Below the pieces are notes generated by a model. It worked only from the letters and a program-made list of their open reading frames with translations, had not been told where the DNA came from and did not search any database. 64,000 nt of DNA, taken from contig CAVYML010000001.1 of the NCBI GenBank assembly GCA_963769605.1, forward strand, positions 372,001 to 436,000. The letters are read 5' to 3'. Of the stretch, positions 17,781-28,500 are shown in pieces (position 1 is the first letter of the stretch; each line of letters starts with the position of its first letter). The position numbers were made by a program, and so were the translations under genes. The stretch comes from Fen-1254 sp963769605 (lineage in GTDB: Bacteria > Bacteroidota > Ignavibacteria > UBA10030).

Positions 17781-19385
17781 ATGGAAGAACAACACTCGTC
17801 GGATACTAAGGAAATACGATCTGCATGGTCGAATGTCATGCAGGAAATAACCCAGCCGTTCATCGACCTTGTAAAAGCCCCGCGTGCTTTGTGGGGTGTG
17901 AATCTTGCCTACACGATTGAGGGGTTGTCTTATTTCGGTATTCTGACCTACCTTGCAATTCATTTTTCGGATTTTATTTTTAAAGGTGTCGAGCATGCCG
18001 ATATCTGGTCCCACGAAATGGTCATGGTGCTGACCGCAGGCATAGCCATTTCAATGGTTCTGCTCGGATTCGTCCCGGATAAATTCGGACCCCGGAGGGC
18101 ATTAATCTTTTCTTTTGCATTTCTCCTGATCGGAAGAATTATAATGTCGGCGGCGCCGACAATTCTGGGTATGCAGCCGAACGGGCTCTGGTCACCGCTC
18201 CATCTTACAACCATGCTCGGCATTTTGTTTGTTGTCATCGGATACGGCGTTTACCAGCCGGCCGCTTACGCAGCCGTTCGGCAGTTCACAACTCCCAAAA
18301 CCGCTTCCATGGCCTATGCGATGCTCTATGCGCTGATGAATGCCGGTTCCTCATTAGTCATGTTTGCATTCCTCTTCAGAGATGACAGGTTTTTGGGATT
18401 GGGAATTAACGGCACGTTCTGGATTTTTACGAGCTTAACATTGATTTCGCTTATATCTACGATTGTCCTGTTATCGAAAAAAACGGTAGCAGATGCGATC
18501 GAGCGCGCTAAAGCAGAGACCGAAATGCTGGCAGCGGAAGATCGGGCGAAAGAACCTGAAAAAAAACCGGAACCTTTGCCGGCAGCGGATGAACCACATC
18601 ATGTTCCTTTGACGGCGTGGATCGTTCTCCTCGGAATTCTCGCTGCAATCATTTTACGCGTTCCGGATCCGTGGCGTATTTATCTGAGCGCAGCGGCTCT
18701 TCTGGTTCCGGTTGTCATCGCACTTCTTCCGCAGCAGATGAACACGGCAGTTTTGAAGCGCATAGCACAGCATCCAATGGCCGATGCCCGGTTTTTCTTT
18801 TTTATTTTTGCGCTCATGCCTGTACAGACGCTCTTTACATATAACTGGCTTGTCCTTCCGCAGTATATTTCCCGAGCGTACAGCGGATGGATCGGGAATT
18901 ATTATGAGATTGCATCGAATGCAAATCCGGTACTTATTTTCATACTTGTTCCCGTCATCACGGCGCTCACGTATAAAAAAAATGTTTACTCGATGATGAT
19001 TGCAGGGACGTTTGTCATGGCGTCGTCGGCATTTATTCTCGCATTCGGGGCTTCTCCGATAACATTGACGGCATATATTATTCTCATGACAATCGGCGAG
19101 GCAATGTGGTCGGCGCGGTTCCTCCAGTACGCCACCGAAATTGCGCCGCCGGAACGAGCCGGGCAATACCAGGGTGTTGCACAGCTTCCCTGGTTTCTGA
19201 CGAAGTTTCTTGTGCCGCTCCTTTATTCCGGACAGATGATGGAACGATATTGTCCCGAAAACGGACCGCAAAATACAGGCATGATGTGGCTTATTTTCGG
19301 GCTTATTGCAATTGTTAGTCCGATTACTCTTATTTTAATGAGGAGATGGATGTTGAAAGGGTTTAAAACAAAACATGCAGGTTAA
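17781..19385 (+). CDS. Major facilitator superfamily transporter
   Basis: A 534-residue inner-membrane carrier with about 12 predicted membrane segments and a long charged central loop (EKKPEPLPAADEPHH). The loop after TM2 contains PDKFGPRRALIFSF, the MFS motif-A type. The substrate is unknown; the overall look is similar to POT-like MFS proteins of Bacteroidota. The start at 17781 is chosen because a purine-rich AAGGAAAGCGAAG precedes it; an ATG at 17718 would add a charged tail. Its last 11 bases overlap the next gene. Confidence 0.8.
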   Translation: MEEQHSSDTKEIRSAWSNVMQEITQPFIDLVKAPRALWGVNLAYTIEGLSYFGILTYLAIHFSDFIFKGVEHADIWSHEMVMVLTAGIAISMVLLGFVPDKFGPRRALIFSFAFLLIGRIIMSAAPTILGMQPNGLWSPLHLTTMLGILFVVIGYGVYQPAAYAAVRQFTTPKTASMAYAMLYALMNAGSSLVMFAFLFRDDRFLGLGINGTFWIFTSLTLISLISTIVLLSKKTVADAIERAKAETEMLAAEDRAKEPEKKPEPLPAADEPHHVPLTAWIVLLGILAAIILRVPDPWRIYLSAAALLVPVVIALLPQQMNTAVLKRIAQHPMADARFFFFIFALMPVQTLFTYNWLVLPQYISRAYSGWIGNYYEIASNANPVLIFILVPVITALTYKKNVYSMMIAGTFVMASSAFILAFGASPITLTAYIILMTIGEAMWSARFLQYATEIAPPERAGQYQGVAQLPWFLTKFLVPLLYSGQMMERYCPENGPQNTGMMWLIFGLIAIVSPITLILMRRWMLKGFKTKHAG

Positions 19386-19902
19386 AAGAATTCTCGAAAT
19401 ACTGAGAAAAAAGCGCTGGTTTCTTCTTGCATGTGCTTTTGCTGCGACGATGATCGTTATCTGGTTTACGACGCGAATGAAAATGATTGAACCGCCAGAG
19501 ACGATATGGAAACTGCATCGTATGGAACTTTTTTCCGGAGATACGGCACAAGCTGTGATCAGTGAGCTGCACGGATTCGATCGAGCGCCAAAGGATAATT
19601 TCGTAGCAAATTATGTTAGTCCGGATGGCTGCGGTCAGTTGTACGTTTCGTTCTACGAAAACAACGTCACCGCTTCGCAGGAAATGGAGCGCATGTCGAG
19701 GAAAATTCAATCAGGGGATTTTCCGGATTTTTCACATTTACGCAGAATTGAGATGGAAAGAATTCCGATGGTTTTATCTCAAGGAATGAGGAAGGTGCAT
19801 TACTTTTTTACCTACCGAAACGGACTGTACTGGTTTGACATTGACGCCCCGGTTGCACAATTCACGGTGCGGGAATTTGTTCGCTATCTCAGGAAGCAAT
19901 AA
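19375..19902 (+). CDS. Hypothetical single-pass membrane protein
   Basis: A 175-residue protein with one N-terminal membrane anchor (about residues 14-32, WFLLACAFAATMIVIWF) and a soluble C-terminal domain of about 140 residues facing out of the cytoplasm. I do not recognise the domain. It overlaps the MFS gene by 11 bp and is 2 bp before the nitrilase gene, so the three are probably one operon. The overlap suggests a link to the transporter. Confidence 0.65.
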   Translation: MQVKRILEILRKKRWFLLACAFAATMIVIWFTTRMKMIEPPETIWKLHRMELFSGDTAQAVISELHGFDRAPKDNFVANYVSPDGCGQLYVSFYENNVTASQEMERMSRKIQSGDFPDFSHLRRIEMERIPMVLSQGMRKVHYFFTYRNGLYWFDIDAPVAQFTVREFVRYLRKQ

Positions 19903-19904
19903 CA

Positions 19905-20690
19905 ATGCGTGTTGCTGTTGTTCAGTCATGTCCGGTTTTCGGCAAGCCGGGCGAAAACATCGAGAGAGCGCTGGAAAGTATGGCCTCTATCCCGGCGGAT
20001 TTGTATATCTTGCCTGAACTCTGCACAACCGGTTATGCTTTTTCGGATAAAGCTGAAGCGGCATCCCTTGCAGAGAATGCGTATGGACGGACATTTGAAA
20101 AATTTTCTGAATTTGCGCGCCGGCACAATGCGTTTATTGTCTACGGCTTTGCGGAAAACACCGATGTGCTGTACAATTCTTCGTTGCTTGCCGGTCCTTA
20201 CGGGTTTATCGGCTTGTACAGAAAAGTGCATTTGTTCGATCGCGAAAAACTTTTCTTTGCGCCGGGCAATCTGGGTTTCCCGGTTTATGAAACACCTTTG
20301 GGAACAATCGGCATGATGATCTGCTTCGATTGGTTGTTTCCGGAGAGCGCTCGTTCACTTGCACTGCAAGGAGTACAATTGATTGCGCATCCGGCGAATC
20401 TTGTTTTGCCGTATTGTCCCGATGCAATGGTGACGCGTTGTCTTGAAAATCATGTTTTTACAGCCACTGCGAACCGTGTAGGAAACGAACAAAGGGGAGG
20501 TGCATCGCTGCATTTTATAGGAACAAGCGAGGTCGTCGACCCGAATGGGAATGTGCTTCTTCGTTTGAGTCCGGCTGAAGAACAGATTGCAGCTGCCGAT
20601 ATCGATCTCTCTCAGGCCAGGAATAAACGCATCAACGAACGAAATGATGTATTGACCGACAGGAGACCGGATCAATATTCGGCCGGATAA
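19905..20690 (+). CDS. Carbon-nitrogen hydrolase (nitrilase superfamily)
   Basis: A cytoplasmic amidase-type enzyme of 261 residues. The catalytic triad is E38 (LPELCTTGY), K107 (YRKVHLFD) and C140 (MICFDWLFPE). Length and motifs fit the omega-amidase/carbamoylputrescine-like branch, but the substrate cannot be told from sequence alone. It starts 2 bp after the hypothetical membrane protein and ends convergently to the GH9 gene. Confidence 0.85.
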   Translation: MRVAVVQSCPVFGKPGENIERALESMASIPADLYILPELCTTGYAFSDKAEAASLAENAYGRTFEKFSEFARRHNAFIVYGFAENTDVLYNSSLLAGPYGFIGLYRKVHLFDREKLFFAPGNLGFPVYETPLGTIGMMICFDWLFPESARSLALQGVQLIAHPANLVLPYCPDAMVTRCLENHVFTATANRVGNEQRGGASLHFIGTSEVVDPNGNVLLRLSPAEEQIAAADIDLSQARNKRINERNDVLTDRRPDQYSAG

Positions 20691-20707
20691 ACGGCTTGTC
20701 TTGTTGC

Positions 20708-20744
20708 AAAAAAAAAATAAAAAATAATTGTCCTTTTTGGACAA
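20708..20744 (-). terminator. Intrinsic terminator of the GH9 gene
   Basis: On the minus strand a TTGTCC-AAAAA-GGACAA hairpin (20728-20744) is followed by a long T-rich tract (20727 down to 20708). It lies between the convergent GH9 and nitrilase genes and serves the minus strand. Confidence 0.75.
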
Positions 20745-20771
20745 CCTCTGATAGATATTGTTCCGTCTCTG

Positions 20772-22655
20772 TCAGTGCAGGCTCTCGATCAAGGACAGGT
20801 ATGTCTCGGCGCCGATTGCATGATAGAACGGGACACCCCATACTTCCTGCGTATTCCATTCCACGGCATTCGATGCTTCCAAATAAGGAGTGTCATCCGG
20901 CCTTCCAACGAATCCATCCACAGTAGCATCGGGAATCCGGTAATTTACGAACGATCCGATTACGGGATGCCTGAAACCGACGCCGGTAAAAAGACAGAGA
21001 CCTGTGGTGTTATGGCCGGTTGCCCATTGAATTAATTTTTCGCTCTCATCACGGTACAAATTATTTTTCCAGAGGACAGCGGCCCTCGCCAGAAGATAGG
21101 CATGATGCATAAGAACGGCATCCGTTCCGTGCACCATTTCCGACGAATTAAGAGGGCTTATAAATGTGCGAACACCATTGCCCGCGCCGGCATCGCGAAA
21201 TGTGACTTCATCGGAATGCATCGGATTTACGAACACGCCGTACGGAGTAACAGAGAACGGATTGCTGGCAGCATCTCTCAACAAGTAGTTTTCGATATAT
21301 CGTTTCACAGCCGATCCCGTTCGTTTGGTAAGGTCGTCCATCCCGGGAATTCCAAGTTCGCACACTCGAAGCAATGCCATTGCCGGTTCTGCATTCCATA
21401 CGATACTTCGGTATCCGTCTGTTTTATTTTTCTCGTAGAAATATCCGCTCAACCGGAAATCGCCGGTTTCCTGGCGTTTCATAAGCTCATCTGCAAGACC
21501 TTCAAGATCCTTACCATTGATCTGTGCAAGTCCGGATGCGTATAATTCGCATGCGGCGAGCAGTTCCTCAGCTACAAATAATGTTCTTCCGTCATGCTGA
21601 GCTTTCCGGCTGTATTTCCATCCTAACTCGGCAAGGTACTGGCACTTCAGAGCATCTGCGGTGTCAAGGACTCTCGAAGCAAAGACCTGATTGCGGATGA
21701 AAAGGAACTGGCAAAGCGGGTTGTATGTTGTCCGAATTTTTCTCTCGGATCCGTTTTTTTTGTTGTTGCTTTTAGCCTCCCCGGAGCCAAGACATCCGGC
21801 ATGATTTTCACACCACCAATCATCCGGATATTTTTTTCCTCCGCGTAATGAACCGCTTCCGATATCCTCATACACCCTGCCTTCAGGAGTAATCATCGCA
21901 TGGAAATATTTATTTCCCCATTTGATTTCATTGAGGGCAGCATTCCTGTAGGCAGGATCGGCATGTTGTACAATCAAAGTGAGGGCTTCAAGATGTGAAC
22001 TCGTTTGCGAGATCCACTTACGAAAATCACCTGCGTCATTCCAGCCGCCGGCAGCGGGAACGAAAGACCCATCGGTATCGAGAACGGCGTCGTCCGCGTT
22101 TTCAACCGGCCGTATTCCGGGTGTTTCGATTCCTGACCGCTGACAGTACAGGTAGTTCAGATAACTGCGAATAAGCCGATTGTACGGATTGCTTTCAATC
22201 ACAAAGGGAGTCGTAAAACCGTATTCAGTTTCAATCTGGTAAATTCCCGGCTTGACAAACGCCGTGAAATCACCTTGCCAGAATGTGCCCCATCTGGTTG
22301 TAATTTTTTTTAAGGTTCCCCGGTATGCAGAAATATCGGAGTCCTGCCCGATATATTTCCCTTTATCAATATCGATAGGCCAGTCAAAGAACGCACCGGT
22401 CCAGGCTTTCGGCAGATGCTGTTCCCGTTTCATGCGGGAAAGGAGGTGGTCGACATAGAAAGGAATTTCGTCGGGAAGCGCAGAATCACGCAGTGCCGGC
22501 AGAAACGTGACGGTCTTTGGACCCTGTTCCCGAAATCCGAGTTGTGATGTTACGAGAGTGTGCTGATCAACATACGTTTTCCGCGCTTGCTGTGCTGCCG
22601 CCGGGCAGGTTGAGGCTGTGACAAAGAGAGTTAAAATAATCCATGTTCTTTTCAT
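20772..22655 (-). CDS. Secreted glycoside hydrolase family 9 (endoglucanase-type)
   Basis: A 627-residue secreted enzyme expected to cut beta-1,4-glucans. The signal peptide (MKRTWIILTLFVTASTCPAAAQ) precedes an N-terminal Ig-like/CelD_N region (to about 170) and a GH9 barrel starting NPYNRLIRSYLNYLYCQRSG. The catalytic base region is GGWNDAGDF (D207, D210), a late RHP segment matches the GH9 histidine motif, and the likely acid is the glutamate of NTQEVWG near the C-terminus. AAGGAG lies 6 nt before the ATG at 22655. No type IX sorting domain is present. It is next to rbsK and a sugar transporter. Confidence 0.85.
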   Translation of the reverse strand: MKRTWIILTLFVTASTCPAAAQQARKTYVDQHTLVTSQLGFREQGPKTVTFLPALRDSALPDEIPFYVDHLLSRMKREQHLPKAWTGAFFDWPIDIDKGKYIGQDSDISAYRGTLKKITTRWGTFWQGDFTAFVKPGIYQIETEYGFTTPFVIESNPYNRLIRSYLNYLYCQRSGIETPGIRPVENADDAVLDTDGSFVPAAGGWNDAGDFRKWISQTSSHLEALTLIVQHADPAYRNAALNEIKWGNKYFHAMITPEGRVYEDIGSGSLRGGKKYPDDWWCENHAGCLGSGEAKSNNKKNGSERKIRTTYNPLCQFLFIRNQVFASRVLDTADALKCQYLAELGWKYSRKAQHDGRTLFVAEELLAACELYASGLAQINGKDLEGLADELMKRQETGDFRLSGYFYEKNKTDGYRSIVWNAEPAMALLRVCELGIPGMDDLTKRTGSAVKRYIENYLLRDAASNPFSVTPYGVFVNPMHSDEVTFRDAGAGNGVRTFISPLNSSEMVHGTDAVLMHHAYLLARAAVLWKNNLYRDESEKLIQWATGHNTTGLCLFTGVGFRHPVIGSFVNYRIPDATVDGFVGRPDDTPYLEASNAVEWNTQEVWGVPFYHAIGAETYLSLIESLH

Positions 22656-22784
22656 ACGATACTCCTTCATTGCAGTACATACTACTGCATATTGTCGGAT
22701 CTTTTTTTTAGGCAATTTGAGCACAGGCGGAAATTTAATTGCGCTTTCTTTAAGACATTGACATCTTGTCTGATATGTCCGGAA

Positions 22785-23705
22785 CTATGTGCTAAGGAAT
22801 TTATCAATCTCATCCCTGAAAGGTGCAGAAGGTTGTGCTCCCAACCGGGTTACAGAAATTGCAGCCGCAGCCGACGCAAATCGTGCTGACTCGGCAAGTG
22901 TCATTCCCTCAGTAAGTGCAACCGCCAGGCAGCCGCAATATACATCACCGGCAGCTGTAGTATCCACCGCATCGACCTTGAATGCCGGGATCCATTCACA
23001 TGCCCCGGAGGACGCGATGTATGAGCCGCGCGCACCTAAGGTGATAATAACTGTTTCACAACCAAGCCTCATGAGTTCTTTTGCAGCGAGTTCCGCGGAT
23101 TTTTCTTCAGCGACACAAATGCCGGACAACATTTCGGCTTCGGTATCATTGACTACAAGAATCGTCACTTTAGCAAGATATGATCTATCGAATTCTCTTG
23201 CCGGTGCACAATTCCACAGAACTCTTGTCCGCCATCTGCTGCAGGCATCCAGAACATACTTTAAAGTCTCGGGCAAAATTTCATATTGGAGGACAACGAT
23301 TGCGGCTGTGCTGATCAGCTCATCCACCTTGTCGATATGTTCGGATGTCAGCCTGTAGTTTGCACCAGGTGCAACTGAAAGGTAATTGGCACCCTGTTCT
23401 CCAATCATGACGAGCGCTGTACCGCTTGCTATGCCCTTCTCTTGAAAAACGAAATCAGTGTGTATTCCTTCGTTCTCAAATTGTTCCACCATCCTGCGCG
23501 AATTATCATCATCGCCGACACAATTGATAAAAAAAACATCACCACCGGCACGCGCCGCTCCTACAGCCTGATTTGCTCCTTTCCCTCCGTATGTCTGCAT
23601 GAAGACCGCATCGGTTATTGTTTCACCTACTCTGGGCAACCGGGGCATTTTCATAATGAAGTCGATGTTGGAGCTTCCGATAACAACAATCTTTTTGTTC
23701 ATCAT
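22785..23705 (-). CDS. rbsK: Ribokinase (PfkB family)
   Basis: Phosphorylates ribose or a related sugar. The N-terminal GSSNID and GGKGANQA (40-47) motifs and the C-terminal DTTAAGDVYCG motif with catalytic D254 identify the PfkB fold and the ribokinase branch. The usual DTTGAGD is DTTAAGD here. Length (306) is normal. It is 21 bp downstream of the transporter gene and probably in one operon with it; the pair suggests uptake and phosphorylation of one sugar. Confidence 0.88.
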   Translation of the reverse strand: MMNKKIVVIGSSNIDFIMKMPRLPRVGETITDAVFMQTYGGKGANQAVGAARAGGDVFFINCVGDDDNSRRMVEQFENEGIHTDFVFQEKGIASGTALVMIGEQGANYLSVAPGANYRLTSEHIDKVDELISTAAIVVLQYEILPETLKYVLDACSRWRTRVLWNCAPAREFDRSYLAKVTILVVNDTEAEMLSGICVAEEKSAELAAKELMRLGCETVIITLGARGSYIASSGACEWIPAFKVDAVDTTAAGDVYCGCLAVALTEGMTLAESARFASAAAAISVTRLGAQPSAPFRDEIDKFLST

Positions 23706-23726
23706 TGATCAATCTCAAGTCTGTGA

Positions 23727-24728
23727 TTAAAGTTTGGCAGTGACGATGAGGCCCAAACCGATAATAAACGTGACAAACATGATTGCCAGGTACCGGTTGA
23801 TTGAGGGGGGAGCGCCCTTGAATTCTTTGAATACAAAAACACCCCAGGCTGCGCCGATCATAGTAGACCCCTGCCCAAGCCCGTATGAAATTGCAGGGCC
23901 GGCCTTATCCGAGGCTATGAGATTGAATAAAAAACCAGTATTAAAGATCAGGCCTCCCGCAATGCCGATAAGATGCTGCTTAAACGTCCCTTTCAGGAAA
24001 AATGCAGCGTATGTAGAACAATTTCCATCCACAGGTCTATACATGAAATATGTATTCCAAATAAAATTGGAGAAGAATAATCCGATGGAAAAAACGAACA
24101 CGGCTGAGTAGGGAGTGAGTTTCCCCGGCTCGGGTGTTGTAAAGTTCAATGTCATACTGTCTGCGACAAACCTGTAGAAAAATCCCATAATGATTCCTGC
24201 GAAGACCGATAACAAAATGCCTTTGGACCTTGAAGAACTTCTCGATTCTGTTACTTTCGAAGAGGCGAAAGCATTCACCACGATCGCTGCTACAATCAGC
24301 AAAACTCCCGAAAAAAGCAGCAGCGGATTGCCTTGGGGTTGCTTGATGTAATTCACTACAACACCGATCACAAGAGCCAATCCCACACCAATTGGAAAAG
24401 CGACTGATAGTCCTGCCACTGTAATCGCCGCGACAATGAGAAGGTTTGAGAAATTGAAGACAACACCTCCGACTGCGGCTGAGAAAACTGAACTTAGATT
24501 GGCCTGTTGGATGTCCGCGAGGAAGTTCCTGCCGCCGGAACCGGTGCTTCCCATCGTCAACCCGAAGAGAATAGCTGCAAGTATAAGCCCAAGAGAATAA
24601 TCCCAATAAAACATCGGGAAGGGCCAATTTTTTGTCGAGATCTTTGACGTGTTTGCCCACGACCCCCAGCAGAGCATTGTCACGATACAAAACGCAACGG
24701 CAACAGAATAATCATTGATGATATACAT
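23727..24728 (-). CDS. RhaT/GRP-type sugar transporter (DMT superfamily)
   Basis: A 333-residue membrane protein with about ten hydrophobic segments. The LCWGSWANTSK opening and the late SYGLGQGSTMIGAAWGVFVFKEF segment are typical of the glucose/ribose uptake and rhamnose symporter families. The start at 24728 is supported by AGGAG 7 nt upstream; an ATG at 24749 is less likely. It heads an operon with rbsK, so ribose or a related sugar is the inferred cargo. Confidence 0.8.
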   Translation of the reverse strand: MYIINDYSVAVAFCIVTMLCWGSWANTSKISTKNWPFPMFYWDYSLGLILAAILFGLTMGSTGSGGRNFLADIQQANLSSVFSAAVGGVVFNFSNLLIVAAITVAGLSVAFPIGVGLALVIGVVVNYIKQPQGNPLLLFSGVLLIVAAIVVNAFASSKVTESRSSSRSKGILLSVFAGIIMGFFYRFVADSMTLNFTTPEPGKLTPYSAVFVFSIGLFFSNFIWNTYFMYRPVDGNCSTYAAFFLKGTFKQHLIGIAGGLIFNTGFLFNLIASDKAGPAISYGLGQGSTMIGAAWGVFVFKEFKGAPPSINRYLAIMFVTFIIGLGLIVTAKL

Positions 24729-24985
24729 CGTTCCGCTCCTTATAGTCAAGATTTTGGATCAATCGATGGATACTTGTTTTGCCAGTTTGGAATCTATTCT
24801 AAAACAAATCTTATGAAGCTTTTTCACTTCAATTAGATAAACGGAATGATGAGAGACAACGGGTCGTTCGACACAAATAAATATTCGTAATTTCATCGTC
24901 TATTTGTTTAGTGTGTAATTATGCAGAAATGATACGGCAAATATGCATTGATGTCAAGCCAGATTCCTTCTTTTTGATATAAAAT

Positions 24986-25113
24986 GTAATTACTCAGCGT
25001 GATATTAAAGGATAAAAAAATCCTCTTCTCTTTCAAGGAATCCCCCCTTTGTTTAAAAGGGGGATTGATAACTGAGAAAAAATCAATTGTGCTAAATTAT
25101 GCTGAGCAATTAC
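24986..25113. repeat. Miniature inverted-repeat element, copy 1 (complete)
   Basis: A 128-bp element bounded by GTAATTACTCAGC and its imperfect inverse GCTGAGCAATTAC. Inside is a second palindrome, AATCCCCCC...GGGGGATT. The same ends and interior recur at 31263-31529 and, in shorter form, at 55698-55798 and 55956-56198. It lies in the 860-bp gap between the sugar transporter and the sensor kinase and has no coding capacity. Confidence 0.8.
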
Positions 25114-25323
25114 CATAAAATTAAATATAGTAATGCCGAACGAACATCATTATTATTAACTGACGATACGCACAGTACGAAAAGCGCAGAATAAAATAAA
25201 GTTGTCATACCCGAATGTGCCACTTCGCGGCATCTTCCGCTTTTTGAATTCCGCTCCTTTGCGTCCGAAATTCAGGCAAGCGGGATTCTGGAAAGCGGAA
25301 CCGTACAGCGGGACTTTAATCGG

Positions 25324-25390
25324 CCTGCCTGCCGCAGGCAGGGTGACCGCGGAGGATTCCCGACGTCAGCGCCATCGGCTATAAAAACAA
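25324..25390. repeat. GC-rich intergenic repeat, copy 2
   Basis: A perfect CCTGCCTGCCGCAGGCAGG palindrome precedes CCGCGGAGGATTCCCGACGTCAGCGCC and CGGCTATAAAAAC, matching 17588-17650 in a rearranged order. The surrounding 25200-25390 is clearly more GC-rich than its flanks and carries no gene. Confidence 0.6.
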
Positions 25391-25590
25391 CGGTACATCA
25401 GAATGCGCTGGTTACCTTTGCTTTTATAAAAAAAAGATGTAATATCGTATTTATAGATATGAAAGGTGTTGAACAGAATTGCAAAAGTGAGAGGTGAACG
25501 TGATTTATTTTGGAATCATCTGCAAGATAGTGAAAAGATTTGGATGGAGCCGGACTGTTCAGTGTTGAAAAACACAAAAGAAAAATCAAT

Positions 25591-28500
25591 ATGAAAAAGG
25601 CAATGCGCAAAACGGTCATTATTTGGAGTATATCCCTCATTCTTTTGATCTCACCATGTTACGCTCAAATGGGTAAAATTTTATTTGAAAGGATATCCAC
25701 CGAATCCGGTCTATCCCAAAGTTCGGTAGTATGCATTTGTCAAGACAGGAAAGGATTTCTCTGGTTTGGTACTTTTGAAGGTCTCAACCGCTATGACGGA
25801 TATACTTTTAAAGTATATAGAAACGATCCTGATAATCCATCGAGTTTAAGCAATAACGCTATAGTAAGTGTTCTTGAAGATCATTTGGGTGTGCTTTGGA
25901 TCGGGACAGAAGGCGGTCTTGATCGATTTGACCGTGAAAAAGAACGGTTTATTCATTATAAAAAAGATCCGGACAATCCAAACAGTCTGAGCAGTAACTT
26001 TATTCAATATTTATATGAAGACCGTTCGGGCACACTTTGGATAGGCACCAATGGCGGAGGGCTCGATCAGTTTGACAGAAAAACAGAGAAATTCATCCGT
26101 TACATCAATGACCCGAAAAACACAAATAGTCTGAGCAATAATAATGCATTATCCATTCTTGAGGACATGCATGGACGTCTTTGGATCGGTACCGATGGCG
26201 GATTGAATTATTTTAACAGGATGAAAGGGGAATTTATCCGTTATCAAAAGAATCCTCATGATCCGCACAGCTTAAGTCATAACAGCGTTTGGAGAATTTA
26301 TGAAGACCGTTCAGGGAATCTGTGGCTGGGGACATGGGGGGGCGGCCTGAATCGGTTTGATGATCGAAGAAACAATTTTGTTCGCTATCAGAACAATCCG
26401 GACGACCCAAATAGTTTAAGCAATAATAATATCAGGGCGCTGTATGAGGATAAGAATAGAAATCTCTGGGTAGGCACAGATGGAGGAGGACTCAATAAAT
26501 TTGTTGCCGGTTCTAAAATTGGCGATAGAGGTCGATTTATTCATTATCAAAGCAATTCTCAAGAGCCGACGAATTTAAGCAGCAATTCAGTGATTTCTAT
26601 CTTTGAAGATCGATTGGGTATACTCTGGGTAGGAACACTTTATAATGGCATTAACAAATATAATCCGAGAACAAAACAGTTCTTGCTTTACAGAAATCAT
26701 CCTAATGATATAAACAGTTTATCAAAGAATACCATCCGTTCCATGTATGAGGATAGCCAGGGAATGATATGGATAGGAACCGATGATGGAGGTTTAGATC
26801 GTTTGGACCGGAGGAAAAATCAATTTACGCACTTTATCCACAATCCGGCGGATACGAACAGTCTGAGCGGAAATACAATCATATGTATATGTGAAGATCA
26901 GGACAGCAGGTTGTGGATTGGTACAGATAATGCGTTGAATCGTTTTGATCGAAAGAAAGGGACATTCATTCACTATAGAAATGATCCCGATAATCCTCGC
27001 AGCATAAGTCAGAATGGTGCATGGAGTCTCTACAAAGACAGGACAGGGAATCTGTGGGCAGGAACTTTTGGCAAAGGATTAAATCATTTCGATTATGCAA
27101 AGGAAGAATTTACTCATTATGTTTATGATCAAAACGATCCGAAGAGTATAAGCGACAATTTCATTTGGACCATATATGAGGATTTGTCCGGCACATTTTG
27201 GATCGGAACAAATTCGGGAGGCTTAAACCGTTTTGAGCCTGCCGATAAAAGGTTTATTCATTATGGTTCTGACAGCAGGGATTCCAGCAGCGTGAGCGAT
27301 AATAAAATTATGAATATTTATGAAGATCACGCAGGAACTTTATGGTTAGGCACAACGAACGGCCTCAATAAATTTGATCGAAAGAGCGGAACATTTCATC
27401 GGTACAGCGATAAGGATGGTCTGCCGAACAACATAATACAAGGAATACTCGAAGATCATCATGGAAATCTGTGGATAAGCACCAATAGGGGTTTGTCAAA
27501 ATTTAATTCCAGCACTGGCAGGTTTAATAATTATTTTGAAAATGACGGTCTGCAGGGAAATGAATTTAGCGTGAATGCTTGTTTTCAAAGCCGGAGCGGT
27601 GAGATGGTCTTCGGCGGTATGAATGGTTTCAATATTTTTAATCCGGATAGTATCCATACTGATTCTACACGCCCGGCAGTTGTGATTACCGATTTTCAAA
27701 TATTTAATAAACCTATCGCTCCGGACAAAAATGTGGATGGACATCCGATTCTTCAACGATCCATCTCTGAGAGCGATGAAATTCATCTTTCCTATAAAGA
27801 GAATGTTTTTTCCTTTGAATTTGCCGCACTTCACTTTGTTTCGCCGAAGGATAATCACTATGCGTATATGATGGAAGGATTTGAGAAAGAATGGAATTAC
27901 ACGGATGCAAAAAGACGTTTTGTGACCTATACAAATTTGCCGGGAGGCACGTACACGTTTCGTGTCAAAGCTTCCAACAATCAAGGAATATGGAATGAAG
28001 AGGGAACTTCCATTCGAATCATCATCACGCCTCCTTTTTGGAGAACTTGGTGGTTCTATACTTCCATGATGTTTGTCATTGCGGGAATCGTATTCGGTTT
28101 GCACCGTTGGCGTGTGTGGCAGCTCTTAAAAAGAGAAAAAGATTTGGAACAGCATGTTCAGGATCGTACAAGACAACTCGAATTTGCCAATAAGGAATTG
28201 GAAGCCTTTAGTTATTCGGTTTCACACGATCTGCGCGCTCCGCTCCGAAGCATAGATGGATTCAGCATCGCGTTATTGGAGGACTATCCGGATAAATTGG
28301 ATGAACAGGGCAAAGACTACTTGCAGCGAGTGCACGCTGCCAGCCAGCACATGGAACATCTGATTGACGATATTCTCAATTTGTCGCGTGTTATGCGAAG
28401 CGAGATGAAACGTACATCGGTCGATCTCAGCAGTCTTGCCCAATCTATCGCTCATGAACTCAGTCGTACTCAACCGGAACGCAGGGTTACATTTATAATT

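Noticed and set aside
25831..27540. Regular repeats with about 160-bp period, checked as a possible CRISPR or tandem array
   Set aside because: They are the coding repeats of the propeller sensor domain (SLSNN...LWIGT...GGLxRF), in frame throughout.
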